From Cloeon dipterum (lineage: Eukaryota; Arthropoda; Insecta; Ephemeroptera; Baetidae): a stretch of 64,000 nt of DNA. Below, in pieces: positions 1 to 9,087 of the stretch. The stretch is taken from positions 2,036,501 to 2,100,500 of the forward strand of contig NC_088787.1 in NCBI RefSeq assembly GCF_949628265.1, written 5' to 3'. Each line of letters opens with the position of its first letter. The stretch's first letter is position 1. The notes beneath the pieces are model-generated. The model did not search any database. It was not told the origin of the DNA and was given only the letters and a program-made list of their open reading frames with translations. The translations under genes and the position numbers were made by a program.

Positions 1-2
1 GC

Positions 3-940
3 TCTACATCGTGGAACACGAAAAACCAAATTTGGAAAGTTCTACCGCATCTGGACATCGTCGATGACGTCAAGAATCACGGTCTCACGTTGGAAGACTT
101 TCTTGAGGACGACCAAGCTCCAAGAACGCGAAAATTTTTTTCCTATGACGGGAACTTGGACAAATCTACAAATATTGATCTCTCCAGCATCCGGCATGTA
201 GAGGTATTTTCCACTTCATTTAACTTCGTAAAGTTTGCTAATATTTCCATATTCTAGTTAATCAGTTTATCCGGTTCGTGGATCAAAGATATGGAAACAC
301 TGAATGCTAGCACACTCGAGGGTCTGACCATCAAGTTGAGGTCGTCGGAAGATTCAATTGACCCTTTTTTGCTCAAGTATGGGCCAAACTTGCGAAAGCT
401 CTTTTTGATTGGGAATTCAAATACATCTCCGAGTGTTCAACTGAACCGAATCTCAGAGCTGTGTCCCAGGTTGGAAGCACTGCATATGAAGTCTGTTCAG
501 GTCGATGGAACGAACTGCAAACAAACCATCTTCAGCCGATTGACGGAATTAAATTTGAAATGCGTTAAAGGGTAAGTAAAGATTTGGTATAATTTGAAAA
601 ATTTTATAATCTGTTTCATTACAGCTTGAATGATGAAGCCTTTCTCTCTACCCTCCTTCAATCCGCACCAAATCTTACAAAGTTGTATATATTTGTCCAA
701 AAATTCAACCTTGAGGATATGCGGGAGGTGAAGAGTTTGATGATCGAAAAGAAAATCCTGAGATCTTTGAAGTCTCTTCACTGGAAGTTGATATTTCCAT
801 GCTTCCCAGAAGGCGTTTGTCACGAAATTTCAGACACTTTGATGAATATATCTACAGTTCTTCCCGATTTGGACCTTTCTCTTAATTTTAGTAATTGTCC
901 TCTAAATGATGACGATGACGAAGACTTTGACTCCGACTGA
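3..940 (+). CDS. F-box/LRR-like gene A, 3' part only
   Basis: This is the 3' part of a leucine-rich-repeat gene whose 5' end lies left of the window. Exons read 3-203, 258-571 and 625-940, all with GT-AG borders and consistent phases. The stop is TGA at 938-940 and a poly(A) signal AATAAA lies near 1057. The protein has repeated LRR-type signatures (SELCPRLEALHM, APNLTKLYIF, LRSLKSLHW), as in the repeats of F-box/LRR and RNI-like proteins. It ends in an acidic tail (DDDDEDFDSD). It is very close to genes B and D and was clearly made by tandem duplication. By analogy with FBXL proteins it may be a substrate adaptor of ubiquitin ligases, but no canonical F-box is seen in the family, so the function is unproven. 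Confidence 0.8.
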
Positions 941-1290
941 TCTGTCTCACACGGCATTTTGAACCTTATGTAGTTTTGAAGGATAACCTACACTTGCATG
1001 CATGATGATATTATTAGTAGATTGCAAAAATCTCGTCTGTATTGAATATTCTTTAAAATAAAAATTGATTTTTTACTTTTAAAAATTGTTTACTTTTAAA
1101 AATAGCTCTAGAGGTGATTTTGACTAGCGCCACTCGCCGCACAAGCCATTCTCCGTCTCCGTCCAGATAATTGAATAACGGGAACACGCAAAAATAAGTT
1201 TTTTCCACAGTTGCGCGCTGGGAAATTTTGTACGTTTATTCAATTTATATTATTCCTTTTTCGCTGTTTTGATCTTATATTTTCATTCAG

Positions 1291-2036
1291 GAAGGATGGC
1301 CACACGAGGAAAATGGTCTCTTCTACGACAAATGGGTCAAAAACGATCTTCTGGTCAGGTCCATTTCGTCAAGAATGGACGAGGAGGTGGAGGAATATTG
1401 GAAACTTCATGAAAAGTCGCTTGCCCGTTCAACAAAGAATTAAGAAGGCACGCGGCGAATTCCCTAATGTTACGTGGGATGGACACAATCTACGCTTCTT
1501 TCGCAGGTAAAATTATAAATCACTAATTTTGGAGACAATTTCACGTTGAATTTTTTGTACAGCTGGAGAAAAGATTTTGGACTTTCAGCAAATGAGCCAG
1601 ACGATGAGAAAGCACGGCTACACCACGCGAGTGAATTCAATCGACAACGACGCTTTCATCGTCGGCTTCCGAGATCAGTAATAAGAATTAAAAATTTATT
1701 TTCCTTCTAACTTGTATGGTTTTTAATATTATAGGATTGGCGCAGAGAAGGCTTTGACGAATCAGGGTGGAAACATAATCACGAGGCCAATATTTAAGAG
1801 TGCCCCGAAAGCGGCGAACAAGCCTGTGCCGAGACTGGACGCGAGCGACCCTTGGGAGGCGCAGGCCAAGCAGCTGGCCGTCGCCTTCAAGTTGGCTGTG
1901 GCGCCGGAGGTCGAGGAGCAGCACCGCAAGCAGCAAGACCACCTTTTGACCGACATTGTGACAACCTTCCAGCCTCTGTGTCTACGGCTCCAGGGCCACC
2001 GGCCTGGCCAACATCGATGTCCATATTAAATTAGGT
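1291..2036 (+). pseudogene. Dead copy of the first three coding exons of the TUT1-like gene
   Basis: Exons at about 1291-1506, 1563-1677 and 1735-2036 match exons 1-3 of the TUT1-like gene on the minus strand at 30348-31121, with the splice sites kept. The start context GAAGG-ATGGCC is the same. Two bases are missing just after MATRGKW, so the zinc-finger CxxC is lost. In exon 3 the stretch encoding the nucleotidyltransferase aspartates (D-x-D after GSRATGL) is deleted, leaving a short nonsense end. The copy stops exactly at the exon-3 splice donor and is fused to a lectin fragment. About 180 bases upstream (1110-1290) also match the parent's 5' flank, so this is a genomic duplicate and not a retrocopy. 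Confidence 0.85.
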
Positions 2037-2297
2037 ACACGTGGGCCAGCAGCCAGGCGACTTCTGGTGGCACGGCGGCGACGTTTTTCCTCGGCTCAAC
2101 CATTTGTGGTTCTACAGCCGCTACGTCCGCGAGCTGGACGTCCACGGTCGATTCACCAAGGCTTGCATCCACGCCCAACCCTCCGCAAAACTATGACGAC
2201 CCCTGTGGCGCCTCCAACTTGGTACTCTGCCAGAAGGCGATGGATGCGTCTTTGGTTGATTCCAGATTTAAAAAGAAAATGTGTTCCTTCGTAGTAT
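2037..2297 (+). pseudogene. C-type lectin last-exon fragment
   Basis: About 260 bases match the last exon of the lectins at 61191-61444 (+) and 35008-35264 (-). The matching stretch runs from GQQPGDF through HLWFY and ends near the CASNLVLCQ-type C-terminal lectin motif. It begins abruptly at the word ACGTGGGCCAGCAGCC, directly after the TUT1 exon-3 donor, so there is no signal peptide or upstream lectin exon. The C-terminal aspartate-rich end differs from the intact genes. The 3' untranslated sequence (TTTGAACGGGCTCA) continues past 2320. It is the left piece of a third, damaged copy of the lectin/BTB module. Confidence 0.85.
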
Positions 2298-2807
2298 AAA
2301 TTAATTGAACTATTTTGAACGGGCTCATGTGATTTATAATAAAACTTTTAGCGTTCAGTGGTTTATCAAATTCATTTGTTGGCTTGTTTCATAATTAGGT
2401 ATATTTCTGATTGAATAGAAAATTTAAATTTCATTGCTGACGCTGCTAAAATCATAAAAAAGTACTTAAGAAAAATTTGTATTACTAATTTCTCAATTAT
2501 TTATAACCCTCACTGTTTTCGAATGCATTTTTAAAATTTATTAACAAAAGAAAAAGTTATATTTGTATCAGTACATATGAGGTTAAATAAACAAATGGCA
2601 CCACGACAGGTATATGTAAACAATATATCAAAAATAAATGCGCTTAGTTCAGATCCGAAAGACGAGCAGGAAACCAGAATCAAGTTCAAACAGCCTTCGG
2701 TCTGACGGCACCTGACACTAACTTAATCCATAGCGTTAAATGTTGCAAGATTATGTCTTAAATAATCGAGCTTATGGTGCTATTTCAAAGGGGTTTAACA
2801 AATTTCC
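2298..2807. other. 3' flank of the third lectin/BTB module, partly unrelated DNA
   Basis: Bases 2298-2460 align with the shared 3' flank of the lectin genes (compare 61490-61640). The stretch 2460-2800 shows no clear match to the 34.2-35.0 kb intergenic spacer and no coding potential. The C-terminal exons of the BTB gene that should lie here are missing, so the segment probably spans a deletion or replacement. Confidence 0.6.
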
Positions 2808-3604
2808 TCTGCCTCTCTTTGATCATGGTGTATCTAAGACAAGCTAGCAGTAGTTCCGACTCAGATTTGATGTTCATCTTATCCCACTCGCAGAAGCGCT
2901 TCACTGCTTCTTCACTGGCCTCGAGAAAACTCGGATGCTTAAAACAGTCGGTCGGCTTTGACCTTAGAATCAATTCAGAAACATATATACACATCAGAAC
3001 CAAACACGTTTTCAATTTATTTGTACCTTGAAACAAGCCGAGACCACGGCTTGCACCGTGATATACTCGAGCAGCACTGTCCACACGTTGTCCACGGTGA
3101 GGAACCTGTCCTCGAGCAGCTTTGAGCACACACATCCCAGTTCATCAATCATGTATTCATCTGCTGCCGCTGCCAACTTCAGACAGGTGTCCAAACTGTC
3201 CACTTCCGACACCAGCTGACCACTCAAATGAGTAAACCTTTGTAATTGAAGGAAATAAATTAGCCACTCCAAGTTATTTAATGACGCATCACTTACTCGA
3301 TGACCAGACCAAAGATCTTTGGCTCAACGTTCTTGATCCTGATTTTCCCGTCGTATTTCACGGTCAAAGGGCTGTTCAGCAGGTTCACGAAGAACTCGCT
3401 GCTCACCACGAGGTCTGACAGAATGGCTCGAATCTCCTAGAAATATTAATGAGTGTTTAGATAAAAAAAAATACCCCGTGAAACGTTAAATACCTGCGCG
3501 GTGGCATCATTCGCACCGACGAGGAAGACCACGTCTGTCACCAGGCCTTCTTTCAGGGCCTTCAGCTTCTTCCTGGCCAGTGTCACCTGCCTCTCATCAG
3601 CCAT
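2808..3604 (-). pseudogene. Truncated BTB-BACK gene (third copy)
   Basis: Exons on the minus strand are 3604-3494, 3436-3297, 3237-3027 and about 2969-2808. They match exons 1-4 of the complete gene at 32316-34160, with identical lengths for exons 1-3 (111, 140 and 211). They encode a BTB/POZ half (LVTDVVFLVGA, LVVSSEFFV) and a BACK-like helical part (LDTCLKLAAAADEY, VDNVWTVL). Two defects are visible. The AG expected just before exon 4 (ATTCTAAGG) is absent, and all sequence after KERQR, that is the whole C-terminal half, is missing. It could still make a short BTB-only product, so pseudogene is likely but not certain. Confidence 0.75.
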
Positions 3605-4390
3605 GGTGCGTGCTCTCTGAGAAGTAACGAAGCAACACGGTTCTAGTTTTCAACAGAAGCAGCTCTCACCCTTTTTCAGTTGATGGTCGCAAAAAGTAGC
3701 TCTGGTTCCGTACCAATTTCTCCGAGTTTTGTAGAAAGAAAATGAAAAGCGGCAGGAAGCAGGAATTGGCGGGACAAACACGGCGACAGGTGACTGGCGA
3801 CGAGCGACTAGTGGCGTCGGCGGAAAACCAAGGAACCAAATCGCCTATTCAATACCGGTACCGGCGGTGAAAATATTGAAATCTTTGAGATATTTTTCAT
3901 TTCTTTTGTATACAACTATCAAATCTCATTTAAACGTCTAATTTTTAACATAATTCTAACGAACTTAAATGATTTGACGCGGTTTATTTTCGGAAATTCT
4001 TGTAAGAAACTTCTATAGTACCGGTTATGGAGTACAAGAACAGAAAAAACAAATATCGGAGTTAAGGGGAATAGTAGCGGAGTGCAAACTTCAGCTTTTA
4101 TTCTTTATTTTTAGCTCTTATTTTCAGATTTATTTTAATGCATTTAAATATTTGAATGTTTTTGAACAGCATTTCAACTCAATTTAGTCTGTGTTAATGT
4201 TCGCAAATAGCCACATAGTTAAACTCGTCTTATCTCCTTAACATACCTACCCCTCACAATTACATCCCACTGGCATCACTCGTCAGCTGGGCTGGGATGG
4301 GATGGGCCACTCGCGCTCTGCTCTGGCTCTGCTCATGTGAGTTTATTTTTCTTGTTGTGAAGCCATCCGCCATCTCGTGTCACTTTGGTC
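3605..4390. promoter_or_regulatory. BTB-module promoter region, copy 1
   Basis: This upstream region of the truncated BTB gene matches, as inverted sequence, 31600-32315 in front of the complete BTB gene, including the stretch ending CACGGTTCTAG and the GGTACCGGCGG block. Part of it (about 3785-4380) occurs again in direct orientation at 13037-13625, in front of LRR gene B. No TATA box is evident. The conserved GTACCGGTA/CCGGCGG words are the best candidates for functional sites. Confidence 0.65.
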
Positions 4391-6469
4391 AACTATGTGA
4401 ACGAGAAGTTGCCAGTTGCCACGATTTCCAAACAGGTGTGGGTGAGACATGGGCGTGGCAAAGAACATCTGACAGCTGGCCGCAAGAATAATTATTCTAA
4501 TTCTAAATGAACTAGATTTAATATTTTAACCTAGATTTCAGGAATCATACTCTGCGCCGATCAGCGGCGAGAAGCACACGTCTCACCTCCTCACCTGGGC
4601 GCCTTCAGCAGCTGAGCCGAGCGATGGTGAAGTACACAATTTCCTAGCTACCTGTTGGTTCAGGCCGGCAAATAACTGACCGTACCTTCTGGACCTTCTG
4701 GACTCTCTGTACCACTCTCGGTTATTATTGTTTTTCACCTCTCTTTTTGTCAAGTATTTTTTTCCAGCAAATTTTGCGAGTTGCACGACTCTGGGCTGTT
4801 TTTCTCCATGTACATACGTCTCTTTGTGCTTGAAGGGTGCGAGTCTAGTACAATGTACAACACATGTGAGTTTGCGAATCCATGACTAGATCCAGATCCT
4901 CACTCATCCATTAGGATCAAGAGCTGTGCATTGCCTCCGGACAAGACGCTGCGAGAAGACGACGTGACGTCATATTCACGTTCGTTTCGTTACTCCAAAG
5001 CTCGCCTCAAGGTTGCGTTGTACTCCTTTATCTCTATCTGAAATTATTATATTGTGTGGAATTTATTTCAGATTATGAACCATTCAGTTGCCGTGCCGAC
5101 TACTGTACCTTGCCTTATTCTCGGACTTTCGAGATTCACCCGCCCAGCGATGGAAATTAAAGTAACGATCACCGTCCGCCGTGGCCATCTTGCTTTGCTT
5201 TCCGGCTCCCGAGGCACTGTCACGAGTCGCGACCGGCTGGTGTTTATCTTATAAATTCGCAAATATTTTTCCTATGCCAAAATTTAAAAATATCTTTCCA
5301 ATTTACAAGCAAAAAAATAATAGCTTGAACTAAATTCGATTTCGGGGTTGAAAACGTGAGAGTGGCCCGCTTGAAATTTTTTCCTCTTCATTAACTCCAC
5401 TCTGAGTCATTTCGCCAATACGCGGCTGCACCTTGAAATGATGCATAATTTTTCGAGAGGGTTTATAGAGCAGATGCGAGCGGCACGCAGCCACATGTTT
5501 AACACTCGTTCGCAACACGGGCCACTTTCTTGTTTAATTTTATTTTCACCACCGGTTTTACTGCTGACCCCCGGTCCGAGAAGCGACATGCGTGCCTCTG
5601 ATCGCCAGAGAAATTTTTGTACTAGAGATTAACTCGTCCATTACGCTTTCTGGGCATTTCAGCTTTACCCTTTGGCAAACGTGTACTTTCCCTGCAGCCA
5701 CATTCATCTTTCGTTTCTTCGAGCGCTCGAGTGTGATTGATGGGTTCGATTCTAGTTTCATGTGTGTTTCGTTTCAATCCATGACTAGAACCAAACTCAT
5801 CCATGACGCTTTAGAGCCTGTCATCGATTCTACTTCCGAAATAACGAAATAATTTACGCTTCGTAATGTGAAGCTCATTTTCTTGCATTGTTTGACGTGT
5901 TTCCTTTTGTGTTAAACTTCTTGCAAACGAGATTTATTGAAATTGCGATGATGAAATAAGTTTGAATGTTCTGCAGACTACGATATTTTTTTTATTTTAT
6001 GTTAAATGTATTAGAGTATTATTTCCCTTATAAACAAATCCACTTTGGAGAATAAGCTTTTACTACACATTAAAAATGATATTTACAATTTTATCATATT
6101 AAAACGGTTCAAAGTTCACCTGCGTTTTATTCCAAACCTAATACCCTTTGGCTGGGTTTCCGGTCCTTGAGATTTGGCCTATAATGTGTCTAATGCCCTC
6201 AGAAGGTCGCCGGCATTAAGACTAATCAGGTAATAATAAAAATTGACAACGACTGAATTAGATGAATATATTTTTATTATTTTTTTCTCATGTGGTTGAT
6301 AGTGATATCAATGAGTTATTATATATAAAGCTTCGGTCTAGCGTTGGTTAAAAATTTTAAAACACATCTTTTTGCATTAACTCGCAATGAAGAATGCGTT
6401 TTCATAGTTAATACAATATTTTTTGATAGTGCCTTATTTGAATGAAAAATTTTTATTGTAATTCGAATT
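4391..6469. other. Non-coding stretch, nothing recognised
   Basis: Open frames here are short and look like chance. Two related patches near 4820-4920 and 5700-5810 share the word AATCCATGACTAGA and a following CTCATCCAT, which hints at an old duplication. No gene, RNA or transposon is recognised. Confidence 0.5.
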
Positions 6470-6539
6470 GATTGCTGAAAGGTTTAACGACCTGGCAAAA
6501 GCGGGCGTTTGCCGCGAGAGGGAAAATACGTCATCTTCA

Positions 6540-6760
6540 CGTCTTCGGCACGTCCTCCGTTTCGAGTGCTTCCGAAACCTTTTCGTCACTCAAATCCTTC
6601 TCGGGAGAGGCCAACGCGGCGCCTCTTTTTCCACCAAAGGCATCTCTTTTGGTTTTCAGACACAGCCACATGCTCTTCTTGCTTCTCAGCTTCCTCCACA
6701 GGTTCAGCTGGCGGCGTTTCAGACTCCTTTGCAATTTCCTGCTCTTCCGCAGCGTCCTTT
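6540..6760 (-). pseudogene. Possible relic exon of an acidic protein
   Basis: On the minus strand one frame reads a glutamate/proline/alanine-rich segment (AAEEQEIAKESETPP, EEAEKQEEH). It then continues in a second frame as KRDAFGGKRGAALAS and ASPEKDLSDEKVSEA to a TGA. The composition, distinct from the flanking AT-rich DNA, suggests real but frameshifted coding sequence. A possible acceptor (CCAAAG) precedes it. I do not recognise the protein. It could also be chance. Confidence 0.3.
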
Positions 6761-6904
6761 GGAGGTTATTGTTTTGAAGTATAATCTTTTAATTTGAAAG
6801 CTACTTATTTATATATTAAAAGTTAATTATTTGTTTAAACATTTTTAATCAAGTGCGTCTCGCCCTTGCCAATGGTTTGAAAAAATTAATACTTGTAAAA
6901 TTAA

Positions 6905-7545
6905 ATTGAAAAATTGTTGGAATCACGGCGAGCGTGAGTGTGTGGTATGTGCGCCCTGATTTCGCGGGCCAAACGCCAAGCGTCGTGCTTAAGGAAGGAC
7001 GGTTTAACTAGGACTGGTGGACACCGCCATTTTTACAGACGTGATTTTTCCCCTCTCTCGTCTATACGGCGCTCACATTGAAACGCCCTATAGACGAGAG
7101 AGGGGAAAAATCTCGTCTGTAAAAATGGCGGTGTCCACCAGTCCTAGTTATGCCGTCCTGAGGCAAGCTGACTTCGCGGGCTAAACGCCACACGTGGTGC
7201 GTTTAAAGAAGGAGGCGGAGCCAGACGGCACATGCGCGCATGCGCGGTTGGCAGCTAGCGGTGGCACTTAAGGAGAAGCAGCCAGAGTCACCAAGAGAGG
7301 GGAAGGAGTGGGGACGAACGACGCTTGACTGCTGGGTGAATGACCCACTGCTTCCCCTCTTTTGCTGACTCTGTCTGCTGCATCGCTTCTCCTACTCTCC
7401 TTTCATTAGTCTCTGACAGTGCCTGGAGGTTGACGTGCGCGGTGCTGGTCTGCAGCAACGCTTGATGACTGCGAGGGGCCAGCAACCAACAGACGGCCAC
7501 CTTGGACCACGACTGACCCGCGGCCGACGTCCACATTTTAGGCTG
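6905..7545. repeat. Hairpin-rich tandem unit, copy 1
   Basis: This is the first of three diverged units. Shared landmarks, in order, are ATCxCGxxGAGCGxxAGT, TTCGCGGGC-AAACGC, a GCGCATGCGC word (NRF-1-like palindrome), a foldback built on AGGAGAAGC/GCTTCTCCT, and the block TGACGTGCGCGGTGCTGG followed by TCTGCAGC. The unit ends at GCTGAGTACAAT, where copies 2 and 3 have an apparent splice donor (CTGGTGAGT). It also holds a 70-bp-armed hairpin, listed separately. Confidence 0.75.
6997..7158. repeat. Long foldback hairpin, 70-bp arms
   Basis: The left arm 6997-7066 and right arm 7089-7158 are reverse complements apart from about four mismatches, around a 22-base spacer. The arms contain the word TTTTTCCCCTCTCTCG. 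No flanking target duplication is obvious. The form is that of a foldback/MITE or a hairpin-RNA locus. Confidence 0.9.
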
Positions 7546-7819
7546 AGTACAATAACACTACTGACTACACATAATTTCCTATTTTGAGGTTTTGAACTTT
7601 TTCGCATTTCATTACGTAATCGCGAGCTAATATAGCGGAAAAATTGTGCGTACAAGTCACCAATCTTTAAATTTAAAAACAAGTTATTAATTCATTACAA
7701 ATTGTTAACAATAAAAAGATGACTGTATTATAAACTGTAAATAATTGTAAAATTTGAAACTTTTTTCTCTTTCCAATAGTTTTAAATATACTAAACATGA
7801 ATAATTTCACATAATTGAC

Positions 7820-8222
7820 TTGGGATCGCGGAGAGCGCAAGTAAAGGCTAACTGGTTTCGCGGGCTAAACGTCAATCGTGGTGCATGTAAAGATGGAGTG
7901 CGCATGCGTGGGCGGCAACTGGCCTTGGAACTGGAAGTAGGAGAAGCGAAGCAGAAGTCAGAGTCAGCAAAAGAGGGGAAGGAGTGGGGAGCGAACAAGC
8001 GACGCTTGCCCCCACTCCTTCTCCTCTCTGCTGCTGCTTCGCTTCTCCTACTCCCCTACGATTAGTCTCTAACTGGCAGCGACCGGAGGATGACGTGCGC
8101 GGTGCTGGTCTGCAGCCGCGCATGATGACTGAGGGGCCAGCGACCACCAGACGGCCACCGTGGACAGCGTGGACCTCGGCTGACCCGCGACTGACGGCCA
8201 CACCTACTGGTGAGTACAATCA
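7820..8222. repeat. Hairpin-rich tandem unit, copy 2
   Basis: This has the same order of landmarks as copy 1 but lacks the 70-bp-armed hairpin. It carries GCGCATGCGTGG, the TGACGTGCGCGGTGCTGG block at about 8091, and ends in CTACTGGTGAGTACAAT, a good splice-donor consensus at about 8209. It may be an exon-like unit with its own upstream sequence; that is inference. Confidence 0.75.
7937..8051. repeat. Foldback inside tandem unit 2
   Basis: GTAGGAGAAGCGAAGCAG at 7937 is the exact reverse complement of CTGCTTCGCTTCTCCTAC ending at 8051. Inside it, GAGGGGAAGGAGTGGGG pairs with the CCCCACTCCTTCTCCTCT run. Weaker versions occur at equivalent places in units 1 and 3. Confidence 0.85.
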
Positions 8223-8504
8223 TTTCGTAATTTATTTCTTCGTTTGGGGGCTAATAATATTTTCGCGTTTTGGTTACATAATCGCGACTAACTGTGAACT
8301 AAAATACTAAGAGCGTATCTTGATAACAAAAATTGCGCATTCTGGTCAATAATCTTTTAATTTAAAAACAAGTCAATAATTTATTTGATCTTGTAAAGTA
8401 TACAGCAAGTTAAATTTCAAACAAGAATCGAAAAATTGACTAAAGTAATGTATTTGTTTAAACAACTTAACTTGTAAAACTTAAATTAAGAGACTTAAAA
8501 AAAC

Positions 8505-9070
8505 GTGGTAAGAATCGCGTAGAGCGCGTGTGCAGGCAAGCCGAATTCGCGGTTATATTGCTAATGACGGTTTAACTAGGACTCACGGACCTTGCCATAT
8601 TTACATATGGGACCATCTTCCCCTCTCTCAGCTTCACGTTAGCGCATTATAGCTGAGAGTGGGGAAGAAATAAATATTTCCGTTTGTAAATATGGCAACG
8701 TCTGTCATTCATAGTTATACCAAAACGCCAAACATGGTGCGTGTGAAAAAGGGGGCGCAGCCAGACGGCATAAGTGCGCATGCGCGGTCGGAAACGAGCG
8801 TTGGCTCTGGCAGTGGGACGAGAGAAGAGTCACCAAAAGAGAAGAAGGAGTGCGGGCGACCAAGCAACGATTGCCCTCACTCCTTCCCCTCGTTTCAGTC
8901 TGGCTGCTGCTTCGCTTCTCCTCATAGTCCTCTTTAGTCTTCAACAGGCAGCGAGCGAAGGATGACGTGCGCGGTGCTGGTCTGCAGCCGCGCTAGATGA
9001 CTGAGGGGCCAGCGACGGCAGCGACCACCAGATGACCTTCGAGGACCACGCCCAAACTTCTGGTGAGTCG
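8505..9070. repeat. Hairpin-rich tandem unit, copy 3
   Basis: This is the third unit, with GCGCATGCGCGG at about 8776, the TGACGTGCGCGGTGCTGG block at about 8963 and the terminal TCTGGTGAGTC donor-like end at about 9060. It contains a decayed version of the copy-1 hairpin: arms about 8566-8632 and 8650-8722, both beginning with GGTTTAACTAGGACT-like sequence. The dyad array starts just downstream. Confidence 0.75.
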
Positions 9071-9087
9071 AATTCCTTTTTTTCTTC

